A stretch of DNA of 64,000 nt from Brevundimonas sp. SORGH_AS_0993 (GCF_030818545.1 NZ_JAUTAH010000001.1:1989001-2053000); one strand, 5' to 3'; shown: positions 18,097 to 28,479, numbered from the stretch's first letter. Notes: generated by a model from the sequence alone, not told the origin. Numbers and translations: made by a program.

Positions 18097-18552
18097 GTGT
18101 CGAACTTGGCTGAACTGAACCGTCGCTGGTCCGTCCCGGACTATCCGCCGACCCCGGTTTCGGCGGAGGAGATCGCCGAGGCCGAACGCAACTTGTCCTT
18201 CAGCTTTCCGGCCACGTACCGTGATTCGGTGCTAGCGACGGGCCTTCCACGGCTGACGACCGAACTGTGGGAAGACATTGAGGCGGCCGGACTTGATCTC
18301 CCCCACCTATGCGACTTCCTGACCCCGCAGGAAACGGTCTCGACGACGCGCGATTACAGGGATGCAGGAATGCCGGCCAATCTCGTGGGCTTCGCGTCAG
18401 ACAGCGGCGGCAACCTGTTTGTGTTCCGGAGCGACACGGCGGACGACGCCGTCTGGATGTTCGACCATGACTTCCTCACGGTGAAGTCGGTAGCGCCGTC
18501 ATTCGAGGCGTGGCTGAAAGTCTATGGCGACGTTCCACAACGCGCGGCCTAG
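18097..18552 (+). CDS. SMI1/KNR4 family protein
   Basis: A 151-residue protein with the SMI1/KNR4 pattern: VSAEEIAEAERNLSFSFPATYRDSVLATG at the N-terminus, FASDSGGNLFVF in the middle, and a conserved Trp/Asp-rich turn (DDAVWMFDHD). Many members are immunity proteins against contact-dependent toxins, but no toxin gene is adjacent, so that role is only a possibility. The GTG start lies three bases after the HAD gene, with GAGG at suitable spacing, suggesting co-transcription. Confidence 0.8.
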   Translation: MSNLAELNRRWSVPDYPPTPVSAEEIAEAERNLSFSFPATYRDSVLATGLPRLTTELWEDIEAAGLDLPHLCDFLTPQETVSTTRDYRDAGMPANLVGFASDSGGNLFVFRSDTADDAVWMFDHDFLTVKSVAPSFEAWLKVYGDVPQRAA

Positions 18553-18595
18553 GCTCCGTCTTTCCGATTGATCGGTCCCGCCCTATCTTCGCCCC

Positions 18596-19051
18596 ATGAT
18601 CGACGACCTCTACAGCGCGCGCATCCTGACGCTGGCGGCCAACCTGCCGCATGCGGGGCGTCTGCCGACGCCGGACGGCACGGGCGAGCGGACAGCCAAG
18701 CTGTGCGGGTCGCGGGCGACGGTCGATGTGACGCTGGACGATCAGGGCCGCGTCGCCGCCTTCGCTCAGGACGTAAAAGCCTGCGCCCTGGGTCAGGCCG
18801 CCGCCGGCGTGTTGGGCCAGCACGTCATGGGCGCAACGGTTCAGGACATCCAGGACGCCCGCGACGCCATGATCGCCATGCTGAAGTCCGGCGGCGACGG
18901 CCCGACCGGCCGGTTCCAGGATCTGCGCCTGCTGAAACAGGTCGCCGACTATCCGGCCCGCCACGCCTCGACCCTGGTCTCGCTGGAGGCGACGCTGGAG
19001 GCGATGAAGAACGCCCTCGCCGCCCGAACTCGCCTCGCCGGCGCGGCCTGA
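18596..19051 (+). CDS. Iron-sulfur cluster assembly scaffold protein (NifU/IscU-like)
   Basis: A 151-residue protein of the NifU N-terminal fold. Two of the usual cluster ligands are visible, KLCGSR and VKACALGQAA; the third family Cys seems to be missing, as in the divergent scaffold proteins common in alphaproteobacteria. It would receive or deliver Fe-S units in the cytosol. A yidD-thrS pair follows, an arrangement I associate with Caulobacterales. Confidence 0.85.
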   Translation: MIDDLYSARILTLAANLPHAGRLPTPDGTGERTAKLCGSRATVDVTLDDQGRVAAFAQDVKACALGQAAAGVLGQHVMGATVQDIQDARDAMIAMLKSGGDGPTGRFQDLRLLKQVADYPARHASTLVSLEATLEAMKNALAARTRLAGAA

Positions 19052-19068
19052 CGGGCGACGACCGGTTG

Positions 19069-19091
19069 ATCCCCCTGCAATGACAGGGGAT
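19069..19091 (+). terminator. Possible terminator hairpin before yidD
   Basis: ATCCCC-C-TG (19069-19077) pairs with CAGGGGAT (19084-19091), eight pairs with one bulge and a six-base loop. There is no U-tract. It sits between the Fe-S scaffold gene and yidD. Confidence 0.35.
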
Positions 19092-19147
19092 AAGCGCGGC
19101 GAACCCATTCAGCCCCCGGCCCCATCAAACCCCGGCAAAGGGACGCG

Positions 19148-19378
19148 ATGTCTCTCTATGAACGCGGCGTGCGCGCGGCCCACCGGGGCTATAAGCTGAC
19201 GCTGTCTCCCCTGATCGGCCAGCAGTGCCGGTTCCTGCCGACCTGTTCGGATTACGGGCGCGACGCCCTGATCCGGCACGGGCCGGTCAAGGGGGGGTGG
19301 CTCACCGTGCGCAGGCTCTGTAAATGCCATCCCTTCGGGGGATCGGGATACGACCCGGTCCCGCCAGCTAAAGACTGA
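19148..19378 (+). CDS. yidD: Membrane protein insertion efficiency factor YidD
   Basis: A 76-residue protein with the conserved Cys-rich core [19 protein letters not shown] and the [15 protein letters not shown] tail. YidD is a small inner-membrane-associated protein that aids YidC-dependent insertion. AAGGGA precedes the ATG. It ends three bases before thrS, so the two genes are likely co-transcribed. In many bacteria yidD sits beside rnpA; here it does not. Confidence 0.95.
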   Translation: MSLYERGVRAAHRGYKLTLSPLIGQQCRFLPTCSDYGRDALIRHGPVKGGWLTVRRLCKCHPFGGSGYDPVPPAKD

Positions 19379-19381
19379 CAC

Positions 19382-21310
19382 ATGATCGACCTGAAATTCC
19401 CCGACGGCGCCGTGCGCCAATACCCGGCCGGCTCCACGGCGCGCGACGTCGCCACCTCGATCTCTCCGTCGCTGGCCAAGAAGGCCGTGCTGGCCGAACT
19501 GAACGGCGAACAGCGCGACATGGGCCGGGTGCTGGAGACGGGCGGCGACTTCCGCCTGATCATGCGCGACGACCCCGCAGCCCTCTATACGATCCGCCAC
19601 GACACGGCCCACGTCCTGGCCGAGGCGGTCCAGACCCTGTTCCCCGGCACCCAGGTCACGATCGGCCCGGCCATCGAGGACGGCTTCTACTACGACTTCT
19701 ACCGCGAAGAGCCCTTCTCGACCGACGACTTCGCCGCCATCGAAAAGGAGATGGGCCGGATCGTGGATCGCGACGCCAAGTTCGAACGCGAAGTCTGGGA
19801 GCGGGACGAGGCGATCCAATTCTTCGAGGCGCGCGGCGAGAAGTTCAAGGCCGAACTGATCCGCGACCTGCCGGGGACCGAAACCATCACCCTGTACAAA
19901 CAGGGCGACTGGATCGACCTGTGCCGGGGGCCGCACTTCCCCTCGACCCGCCACGTCGGCAAGGCGTTCAAACTGACCAAACTGGCCGGCGCCTATTGGC
20001 GGGGCGATTCCAAGCGCGAACAGCTGCAACGCATCTATGGCACCGCTTGGGCGACCAAGGAGGATCTGGACGCCCACCTGCAGCGTCTGGAAGAGGCCGA
20101 AAAGCGCGACCACCGCAAGGTCGGCAAGGCGATGGAGCTCTTCCATATGCAGGAAGAGGGCCGGGGCATGGTCTTCTGGCACCCGAAGGGCTGGGTCCTA
20201 TGGCGCGTGCTGGAGGCCTATATGCGTCGTCGCCTGGACGCCGCCGGCTATGTCGAGGTCAAGACGCCCCAGGTGCTGGACCGCAAATTCTGGGAACAGA
20301 GCGGCCACTGGGACAAGTATCGTCCCAATATGTTCGTCTGCGAGACGGTCGAGGGCGAGGAGTTGTCCCTCAAGCCGATGAACTGCCCCGGCCACGTGCA
20401 GATTTTCGACCAGGGACAGCGGTCCTATCGCGAACTGCCGCTGCGCATGGCCGAGTTCGGCGCCTGCCACCGCTATGAGCCGTCGGGCTCGCTGCACGGC
20501 CTGATGCGGGTGCGCGGCTTCACCCAGGACGACGCCCACATCTTCTGCCGCGAGGACCAGATCGTCGAGGAGACGGCCGCGTTCATCAAACTGGCCCGCA
20601 GCGTCCATGCCGACCTGGGCATGGAGACCGCCTATATCAGCCTGGGCACCCGGCCCGAAAACCGCGCCGGCACGGACGAGTTCTGGGACAAGGCCGAGAC
20701 CCTGATGGCCGAGGCCGCCCGCGCCGCCGGCACCGAGCCGGTCGTGACCGAAGGCGACGGCGCCTTCTACGCGCCCAAGCTGGACTTCATCGTCAAGGAC
20801 GCCATCGGCCGCGAATGGACCTGCGGCACGATCCAGCTGGACTATGTGCTGCCGGAACGGCTGGACGCCACCTACATCGCCGAGGATGGCCAGAAGCACC
20901 GGCCCGTCATGCTGCACCGCGCGATCCTGGGGTCGTTCGAGCGCTTCATCGGCATCATGATCGAAAACTACGCCGGCGCCTTCCCCCTGTGGCTGGCCCC
21001 GACCCAGGCCGTGGTGGCCACCATCACCTCGGACGCCGACGATTACGCCCGCGACGTAGTGGCCCGGTTCAAGGCGGCCGGTCTGCGCACCGAGATCGAC
21101 CTGAGGAACGAGAAGGTCGGCTATAAGGTCCGCGAACACTCGGTCGGCAAGGTGCCGGTCATCGCCGTCGTCGGCCGCAAGGAAGCGGAAGACGGCATGG
21201 TCGCCATCCGCCGCCTGGGCAGCCAGGCCCAGACCCTGGTCACGGTCGAGGAAGCCATCCGCATCCTGACCGACGAAGCGACCCCGCCGGATTTGAGGCG
21301 CCTGGCGTGA
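19382..21310 (+). CDS. thrS: Threonyl-tRNA synthetase
   Basis: Class II synthetase of 642 residues that charges tRNA-Thr. It has an N-terminal TGS domain (about 1-60), an editing domain with HDTAHVLAEAV (zinc-like HxxxH) and the second SAD motif near 180 (DLCRGPHFPSTRHV), then a catalytic core with MNCPGH (zinc Cys near 339), RMAEFGACHRYEPSGSLHGL (motif 2), HRAILGSFERFIGI (motif 3) and a C-terminal anticodon-binding domain. Length and domain order are standard. Confidence 0.98.
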   Translation: MIDLKFPDGAVRQYPAGSTARDVATSISPSLAKKAVLAELNGEQRDMGRVLETGGDFRLIMRDDPAALYTIRHDTAHVLAEAVQTLFPGTQVTIGPAIEDGFYYDFYREEPFSTDDFAAIEKEMGRIVDRDAKFEREVWERDEAIQFFEARGEKFKAELIRDLPGTETITLYKQGDWIDLCRGPHFPSTRHVGKAFKLTKLAGAYWRGDSKREQLQRIYGTAWATKEDLDAHLQRLEEAEKRDHRKVGKAMELFHMQEEGRGMVFWHPKGWVLWRVLEAYMRRRLDAAGYVEVKTPQVLDRKFWEQSGHWDKYRPNMFVCETVEGEELSLKPMNCPGHVQIFDQGQRSYRELPLRMAEFGACHRYEPSGSLHGLMRVRGFTQDDAHIFCREDQIVEETAAFIKLARSVHADLGMETAYISLGTRPENRAGTDEFWDKAETLMAEAARAAGTEPVVTEGDGAFYAPKLDFIVKDAIGREWTCGTIQLDYVLPERLDATYIAEDGQKHRPVMLHRAILGSFERFIGIMIENYAGAFPLWLAPTQAVVATITSDADDYARDVVARFKAAGLRTEIDLRNEKVGYKVREHSVGKVPVIAVVGRKEAEDGMVAIRRLGSQAQTLVTVEEAIRILTDEATPPDLRRLA

Positions 21311-21341
21311 TTTCGCCGTTTTCATCCGTATGCGTGCTTGA

Positions 21342-22556
21342 ATGCCCGCCAACGAGATAACTGACGTCTATCGCAGTGAAAACATCGTCGCGCGAGCCAT
21401 AGCGTGCGATGATGTTTCTCGTTGGGTGATTACTTTCGATAACTACAGTATAGGCCACGGTTTCGAGCGAGAGGGTTTCTCCGAAGGCTTCTTAAAGGAA
21501 AAAGGCCTTTCAGCCATTCACATCATGGGACGTCGGGAAGACTGGTACCAGTACCCTGATATGAAGGACGCCATCGACGCGATCAGAAGGCACCTGCCGA
21601 ATCCAGAACGCATGATTACATATGGCTCAAGCATGGGGGGATATGCAGCCCTGCGCTTTGCCGACCTACTGGGGGTGGATGCTGTTCTTGCGCTTTCTCC
21701 GCAGTATTCGATCAACCCCGAGAAGGCGCCGTTCGAAACGCGCTGGCTTCAGGACGCAAGTCGCATCGTATGGAAGCCGGAACTTGAGCCATCCTTACCG
21801 ACAACGGCACGCGCCGTAATCGTCTATGATCCCACCACAATCGACGCACAACACGTCCATCTGATCACGTCGGAGGCTCCCGCCACCACGATCCCGGTGC
21901 GATACTCCGGCCACCCATCAGGACCTGTTGTTGCGGACACACATCTTTTGACGCCGCTCTTGTTGGACGTCCTCAATGGCGTGGAAGACTTATCCCATTA
22001 CACCAAAGCTGTGCAGGCCGCTCGGAAACAGAGCTCCACCTATCTTATTCACTTGGCGCGAGCGCTTCCCGCGCGGAAAAGCCATATCGCTCTCGCCCTC
22101 GCAGAACGCGCAGTGAGCCTGCAGCCTCTTCACGTCGATTCATTGCGTTATCTGGCTGAGAACCTCGTCATCGCTGGAAGGCATGAGGAAGCGATGACCT
22201 ATTACAGGCGCGCAGTCGATGCCGCCCAAGGCAGCATCGCCGGTTTGATTCCTTTTGCGGATGGCCTCGCCCGAATGGGGCGAAGCCAGGAAGCCTTGAC
22301 GATAGCACGCGATATCATCGTTAGGCCCGATGCTGCCGGCTTGGCGCACTTGCACGCCTGGCACGGCATGATTGCTTGGCAAGCGGGCCAGCTTCGGGAG
22401 GCGTCAAGGGCTGTAAATCGGGCATTGGCGCTTCACCCTGATGAACCCAACTACCACCAGCTTGCCTCTGCTTACAAAATCGATACATCGATTGCCGCTC
22501 GATTTCGACGGGTATTGGCGCGGATGCGTTTAAAGCTCTCATCGGACGACGGTTGA
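21342..22556 (+). CDS. Alpha/beta-hydrolase-like protein fused to TPR repeats
   Basis: A 404-residue protein in two parts. Residues 1-200 resemble an alpha/beta hydrolase: ITFDNYSIGHGF, and a nucleophile elbow YGSSMGGYAAL (GxSxG), with a possible terminal His in YSGHPSG. Residues 215-385 hold several TPR-like helical repeats (ALAERAVSLQPLHVDSLRYLAENL and VNRALALHPDEPNYHQLA). Base composition is less GC rich than thrS beside it, and the gene starts only 31 bases after thrS. Proteins of this kind occur beside surface-glycan genes, but the function is not known. Confidence 0.6.
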   Translation: MPANEITDVYRSENIVARAIACDDVSRWVITFDNYSIGHGFEREGFSEGFLKEKGLSAIHIMGRREDWYQYPDMKDAIDAIRRHLPNPERMITYGSSMGGYAALRFADLLGVDAVLALSPQYSINPEKAPFETRWLQDASRIVWKPELEPSLPTTARAVIVYDPTTIDAQHVHLITSEAPATTIPVRYSGHPSGPVVADTHLLTPLLLDVLNGVEDLSHYTKAVQAARKQSSTYLIHLARALPARKSHIALALAERAVSLQPLHVDSLRYLAENLVIAGRHEEAMTYYRRAVDAAQGSIAGLIPFADGLARMGRSQEALTIARDIIVRPDAAGLAHLHAWHGMIAWQAGQLREASRAVNRALALHPDEPNYHQLASAYKIDTSIAARFRRVLARMRLKLSSDDG

Positions 22557-22748
22557 GCTTGATCGTCGGAATGTGGCGACGTGAGGAAGGCTCTCCTGTC
22601 CGTGGTCACGCAAAATAATCCATTGAGTCTTTTGCGCCACATCGAGTTGGCGCGACACCGCACGCTGTGATCGCAGAAAGTCTTTTATTCATAGTCCCTT
22701 AGCAGGACGCATGTCACCATTCGATATCGACTCTTCGAAAGTGCGGCC

Positions 22749-24071
22749 ATGCTTCCTGATGATTACGTCCAGCGCCCGCTTCTTCATCGGCTCATCGCCA
22801 CCGGTGATCTGCGGTACTGGCTGATCGCCAGTTGGGCGCTGGCGCTGCTGACTACGACCGACCTGGTCATCGCCGGCGTCTGGTTCCTCGTCGCGACGGT
22901 CGTGGGCGTGGGGCGAGGGTATCTCGACAGACGGTCGACGCCGAAAATACGCCTGATCGTGGCGACGCTGTCGTGCGCCTGCTGGGCGGCGGCGCCGATC
23001 CTGTCGTTCCGATCCGGGAGCGTTTATGGCGCGGCCCTGGCGGTCGCGCTGCTGATGGCGGGCTATGTGCTGGTCTTTACCCAGATGCGCGCCGCCCCGC
23101 GCGAGGCCCTGATCGTCTCGGCCCCCTATTCCGCCGCGTCGGTCTGGCTGCTGGTTCAGGAGTGGGGATCGCCGGGCTTCTGGGTTCTGCTGGCCGTCAC
23201 GCCCGTCCTCGGCCTGGCCCTGCTGATCAAGGTCACGATCACCCAGATGAAGGATGCGGAACTGGTGGCGGTGAACCATCGCCAGGCCGATCTGATCGCG
23301 GAGCTGGAGATCGCCCGGGACCGGGCGGACGCGGCCAACGCCGCCAAGTCCAACTTCCTCGGGGTCATATCGCACGAACTGCGCACGCCGATGAACGGGG
23401 TGCTGGGCGCCGCGCATTTGCTGCGGATGACCGATCTGAACGCGCGCCAGTCCAGCTTCGTCGACATCATCACCCAGTCTGGCGACGGCCTGCTGGTGCT
23501 GCTGAACGACATTCTGGATCTGACCAAGATCGAGGCCGGACGCATGGACCTGGCTCCCGCGCTGGTCGAGACGGAAGGCTTGATGGAGCGCCTCATCGGC
23601 CCGTTCGGCGCCCAGGCGGAGGCGAAGGGTCTGCGCTTCACCGCCGAGCAGCGCGGCGACTGGCCCGCCCTAGCCTGTCTGGACCCTCTGCGGTTGGCCC
23701 AGATCAGCAACAACCTGTTGGGCAACGCCGTCAAATTCACCGCCGCCGGCGAGGTTCGTTTCGTCATGGAGGGGGAACGCCGCCCCGACGGCCGGCTGGC
23801 CTTGCGCATCGATATCGGCGACAGCGGCATCGGCATCGCGCCCGAGGATCAGGCGCGCCTGTTCCAGCCCTTCACCCAGATCGACGATTCCTCCACCCGG
23901 AGGTTCGGCGGCACGGGTCTGGGCCTCAGCATCTGTCACCGCCTCGCGGTGTTGATGGGCGGTCAGATCACCGTCCGGTCCGAGGTCGGACGTGGCTCGG
24001 TCTTCACCATCGCGGTCGTGGTCGATGCGCCGGAGTGGGCGGCCGATCCCGCCCCATCCGGCGCCGCCTGA
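22749..24071 (+). CDS. Membrane-bound sensor histidine kinase
   Basis: A 440-residue kinase with five to six membrane segments in residues 20-180, a short coiled linker, a dimerisation domain with the phospho-acceptor His in SHELRTPMNG (near 213), and an ATPase domain with N box (NLLGNAVKFT), G1 box (DIGDSGIGIAP) and G2 box (GGTGLGLSI). No receiver domain is fused and no response regulator lies nearby. Its TGA abuts the reverse stop of dapD in a TGATCA. The 192-base gap before it holds no recognisable gene. The signal sensed is unknown. Confidence 0.9.
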   Translation: MLPDDYVQRPLLHRLIATGDLRYWLIASWALALLTTTDLVIAGVWFLVATVVGVGRGYLDRRSTPKIRLIVATLSCACWAAAPILSFRSGSVYGAALAVALLMAGYVLVFTQMRAAPREALIVSAPYSAASVWLLVQEWGSPGFWVLLAVTPVLGLALLIKVTITQMKDAELVAVNHRQADLIAELEIARDRADAANAAKSNFLGVISHELRTPMNGVLGAAHLLRMTDLNARQSSFVDIITQSGDGLLVLLNDILDLTKIEAGRMDLAPALVETEGLMERLIGPFGAQAEAKGLRFTAEQRGDWPALACLDPLRLAQISNNLLGNAVKFTAAGEVRFVMEGERRPDGRLALRIDIGDSGIGIAPEDQARLFQPFTQIDDSSTRRFGGTGLGLSICHRLAVLMGGQITVRSEVGRGSVFTIAVVVDAPEWAADPAPSGAA

Positions 24072-24937
<866 letters not shown>

Positions 24938-24941
<4 letters not shown>

Positions 24942-25615
24942 GCGGCGGCGTCCTTGAAGGTCAGGTCGGAGAGGAAGTCGAGAAGATCGGGCGCGACGTG
25001 GTCGATGTGATCGCCCAGCGGCTTGCCGTGGCCGTCGCCGATCAGGATGGTGGCCATGCCCAGCGCCTTGGCCGGCTCAAGGTTCTTCGGCGTGTCCTCG
25101 AAGAAGGCCGCGCGGTGCGGCGCGATGTCGAACCGTTCCAGCATCCGTCGGAAGGTCGCCGGATTGGGCTTGGGCGTCAGGTCCCCGTCCTCGATGGAGA
25201 AGACGCCGGCGAAACAGTCGGAAACCCCGATCCGGTCCAGCACCCGGTGCGCATAGTCGCGCGCGCCGTTGGTGAAGACGAAACACTGGCCGGGCAGGGC
25301 CTTCAGCGCCTCGGCCAGACGCGGGTTCGGCTCTACCGAGTCCAGCGGCACGTCATGGACTTCTTTCAGGAAGCGCTCGGTATCCACCGCATAGTTGGCC
25401 ATCAGCCCCGCCAGGGTCGTGCCATGCTCGTCCAGAAACTGACGCTGCATCACCGCCGCCTCTTCGGGCGCCAGGCCCACGGCCTCGACCACAAAGGCGT
25501 TGATCTGCGCCTGGACCAGCCGCATCAGCCCCTGTTCGCGCGGATACAGGGTGTCGTCCATGTCGAACACCCAGGCGCGCACATGCGACAGAGATGCGGA
25601 CCGGGGGTCGATCAA
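24938..25615 (-). CDS. HAD-type pyrimidine 5'-nucleotidase
   Basis: A 225-residue HAD phosphatase with DMDDTLYP (nucleophile Asp), FTNGARDY (motif II), KPNPATF (motif III Lys) and [15 protein letters not shown] (motif IV). The DDTLYP form is that of the SDT1/pyrimidine nucleotidase group that dephosphorylates UMP or CMP. The start is TTG, and it overlaps the argB stop (TTGA). It sits between argB and dapD in a tightly coupled three-gene unit, as often seen in alphaproteobacteria. Confidence 0.88.
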
Positions 25616-26541
25616 GACGCCTTCACCAGGGTGCCGGCCCCGAACTCGGTGAACAGTTCGACCAGCATGGCGTGCGGCCGACGCCCGTCCAGAATGACCA
25701 CCGCCTCGACGCCCGCGCGAACGGCGGCCATCGCCGTCTCCAGCTTGGGGATCATGCCGCCGGTGGCGACGCCCGTGTCGATCAGGTTTTGCGCTTCTTC
25801 CAGCGTCATCTGACGGATGATGTCGCCGTCGGCGCCCTTGACGCCCGGCACGTCGGTCAGCAGCAGCATCCGCTTGGCGTTCAGCGAACCCGCCACGGCG
25901 CCCGCCACCGTGTCGGCGTTGACGTTGTAGGTCTGACCGTCCTCGGCCACGCCGATGGGGGCGATGACCGGCACCCAGTCCTCGGTCTCGGACGCGATGA
26001 GGCCCGCGATCAGCTTGGGATCCACCTTCGTCGGTTCGCCGACATAGCCCAGATCGACCTCGTGTTCGATCATGCTGTCGGGATCGCGCTTGGTCCGGCG
26101 CGTCTTCTCGACCGTCAGCAGACCCGCATCCTTGCCCGACAGGCCGACGCCGCGCACGTCCGCCTCCTTGCCGGCCATGGTGATCCAGTGAGCGATCTCT
26201 TTATTCACCGCGCCCGACAGCACCATCTCGGCGACCTCCATCGTCGCCGGATCGGTCACACGCAAGCCATCGACAAACGCCGACTTCACCCCCGCCTTGT
26301 CCAGCATGGCGCTGATCTGCGGCCCCCCGCCATGCACGACGACCGGGTTGACCCCCATCAGCTTCAGCAGCACCACATCGGCCGCGAACTGCCGCGCCAC
26401 CGCGCTCTCGCCCATGGCGTGCCCGCCGTATTTGATGACCACGGTCTCGCGGTCATAAACCTGAATATACGGCAGGGCCTCGGCGAGCGTCTTCGCCGTC
26501 TCCCAGCTGCGTTCTTCCGACTGGCGTTCTGTTTCGTTCAT
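25612..26541 (-). CDS. argB: Acetylglutamate kinase
   Basis: Second step of arginine biosynthesis: ATP-dependent phosphorylation of N-acetylglutamate. The 309-residue product has [21 protein letters not shown] (substrate site) and [16 protein letters not shown] (ATP site). The ATG at 26541 is preferred over a GTG one codon earlier. It is the first gene of the argB / nucleotidase / dapD unit; the 89-base gap upstream would hold the promoter. No arginine operator is recognised. Confidence 0.96.
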   Translation of the reverse strand: MNETERQSEERSWETAKTLAEALPYIQVYDRETVVIKYGGHAMGESAVARQFAADVVLLKLMGVNPVVVHGGGPQISAMLDKAGVKSAFVDGLRVTDPATMEVAEMVLSGAVNKEIAHWITMAGKEADVRGVGLSGKDAGLLTVEKTRRTKRDPDSMIEHEVDLGYVGEPTKVDPKLIAGLIASETEDWVPVIAPIGVAEDGQTYNVNADTVAGAVAGSLNAKRMLLLTDVPGVKGADGDIIRQMTLEEAQNLIDTGVATGGMIPKLETAMAAVRAGVEAVVILDGRRPHAMLVELFTEFGAGTLVKAS

Positions 26542-26630
26542 CACGCGCGCGAGATAGCGGGGGATGGGCAGGGTGTCACGCTAGGAATCACCAGTTCGAC
26601 GATAGCATGCTCTACGTCTGAATGTTGCGG

Positions 26631-28337
26631 CTACACCCGAACCGCCCTGAGAATGTATCGATGCAACTTTGGAATTGTATCGCCAGGAGCGATTAGGGCG
26701 CTGATATCCTCAAGTTCGGGAATAGAAAGAAACTGCACAGCATACTCGTTCTGAACGAGTGCTTCTACGAGCACCTCAACATGACATCCCATCGCCCATG
26801 ATGCGTCAGGCATACAGTTCGCAACGATCTCAGATGGAAAAACACCACGCTCAAACATATTTTTAATAAGCGCAGGTTCCCGACCGTCATAACTTATAAA
26901 TAGCGAAAAATCGCCATCGGGAAATTGTTCATCACAGAAAATCGGACCAGACGCGCCACCCCCCAAGGCTTCCAACGCTGGATCTTCGATGAAATCAACG
27001 CTCGAAACATAATATATCGGATAAACATCCCTATTGAATTCATTCGTTTTTCTCTCAAATTCTGAAAAATATTTATCATTATAGACGCAAACAGAACGAC
27101 CAGACTTTATGACAGCTTGAGTTGTGCTTCCAAAATCGTCAGCCATTGTAACAGCATGGCGTGACAAATTTCCGCGAGCAGCAAGACAAGCAAAACCCTC
27201 CAAAAGATCTACGGAATTTGATTTATTTCTCAAAGAGAGCCGAATCTCAGACTCATCAGATTGCGGATGTACAACACAAAGAGACCCAGCCTTCAGACAA
27301 ATCTCAGTTGCCAAATCAAAGGTTCCGTCATCACGAAGCATGACGCCGGAGCCTCGACGCATACTGAAGCCAGATTTTTTGGGACGAATCAGATCTGTAG
27401 AAAGCACACCATCAAATACCTGCTTCCATCTCTGCCGGAAGAGCTCTTTTGTGAATCGCGAGAGCACAGCTTCCCTACCCGCTATAGATAGAGAACTCCT
27501 CATAGAGGAGCTGTTATTAAGTAAATTTACTTGCTCAAGACACGAATCAATATCGCCCGCCTTATATAGCAACACCTCTCGTCCGTGCTCGAACTCCTTG
27601 CGCCAGTCAAGATTATCTGGCGCGACCAGTGGGCACCCAAGGGCCATCGCCTCTAAAGGCGCAAAAGAAGTTGCAACAGCGTCAGCAGTCCAAAGATATG
27701 CTCTCGACCTGCTAACCGCCGACTTGAAGTCATCTATAGTATGAAGCTCTCCGCCATCTGTCGGCTTATTACCTCCTCCATACAACTTTTTTGCCACAGG
27801 CAAAGAATCCCAAAACGCTGCTCCAACTCCGCGCTCTGGTTGATAGAAAGAATTTACGACGTTGATGAATTCTTCACCCTCATCACGCCAAGCGCATTCG
27901 CCAAACAAATCGGAAGGAATAAAATGCGGTATAACCGATACACTCTGTTCAGAATAAAATCCGAATTGAGGCACCATGTAATGCGAAACACAAACTATTG
28001 GAGATCCTGAAACGTCATTTATAAAGTAATCAAAATTCACCCCATTATAAACATGAACCCATTGGTGTGGCTGATAACCCCAGTGAGATATATAAACTAA
28101 CCTTGATCGACTAATCCCTCGCACATCCAACTTCCCTGCCAAGGAAATATATTCAGCCGGAGAATGAGCGAGAAAGAAATCGTAGTCAGCGAGATCACCC
28201 GCACGGTCCGTAACAACATTACCGCACTCAGGCCTATTCTGAGACCAAGGCCCCAAGAAGGTCCATTCATGTTCAGGGAAAGCCGATGCAAGATTGTACT
28301 GGTAACTTGTGTGAAACGCGCTAGAAAATATTTTCAC
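26631..28337 (-). CDS. Glycosyltransferase (GT4-like) with unknown C-terminal half
   Basis: A 568-residue protein. Residues 1-330 resemble a GT4 retaining glycosyltransferase: IPHFIPSDLF before the nucleotide-sugar domain and SFAPLEAMALGCPLVAPDN at the donor site. From about residue 340 a further domain of some 220 residues follows (LFISYDGREPALIKNMFERGVFP, PSEIVANCMPDASW) that I do not recognise. The GTG start has AGAGGAAG just upstream. The gene is markedly AT rich, unlike argB next to it, which suggests transfer with the polysaccharide region. Donor and acceptor are unknown. Confidence 0.7.
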   Translation of the reverse strand: MKIFSSAFHTSYQYNLASAFPEHEWTFLGPWSQNRPECGNVVTDRAGDLADYDFFLAHSPAEYISLAGKLDVRGISRSRLVYISHWGYQPHQWVHVYNGVNFDYFINDVSGSPIVCVSHYMVPQFGFYSEQSVSVIPHFIPSDLFGECAWRDEGEEFINVVNSFYQPERGVGAAFWDSLPVAKKLYGGGNKPTDGGELHTIDDFKSAVSRSRAYLWTADAVATSFAPLEAMALGCPLVAPDNLDWRKEFEHGREVLLYKAGDIDSCLEQVNLLNNSSSMRSSLSIAGREAVLSRFTKELFRQRWKQVFDGVLSTDLIRPKKSGFSMRRGSGVMLRDDGTFDLATEICLKAGSLCVVHPQSDESEIRLSLRNKSNSVDLLEGFACLAARGNLSRHAVTMADDFGSTTQAVIKSGRSVCVYNDKYFSEFERKTNEFNRDVYPIYYVSSVDFIEDPALEALGGGASGPIFCDEQFPDGDFSLFISYDGREPALIKNMFERGVFPSEIVANCMPDASWAMGCHVEVLVEALVQNEYAVQFLSIPELEDISALIAPGDTIPKLHRYILRAVRV

Positions 28338-28369
28338 AATCTTCCTCTAGACTTGACTAATTCACTAAA

Positions 28370-28429
28370 ACAGTCGTCACAATGGCCGAGAGAGCCATTA
28401 GCCGCGTAGCCGCGCTTTTGGACGACTGT
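28370..28429 (-). other. Possible three-way-junction RNA leader
   Basis: ACAGTCGTC (28370-28378) pairs perfectly with GACGACTGT (28421-28429). Inside, AATGGC/GCCATT forms a 6-bp hairpin with a seven-base loop, and CGCG/CGCG forms a small tetraloop hairpin. The fold lies in the leader of the AT-rich glycosyltransferase gene, about 30 bases before its start, in a 142-base gap with no gene. It could be a regulatory leader, a terminator of the gene to the right, or the ends of a lost element. Confidence 0.3.
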
Positions 28430-28479
28430 CCTCCAGTAGCTATGACGAACTTCCTTGGCGAGGGATTTTACACGCTCCG

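Noticed and set aside
22557-22748. tRNA or small RNA gene in the gap before the sensor kinase
   Set aside because: No cloverleaf arms or T-loop motif could be found on either strand.
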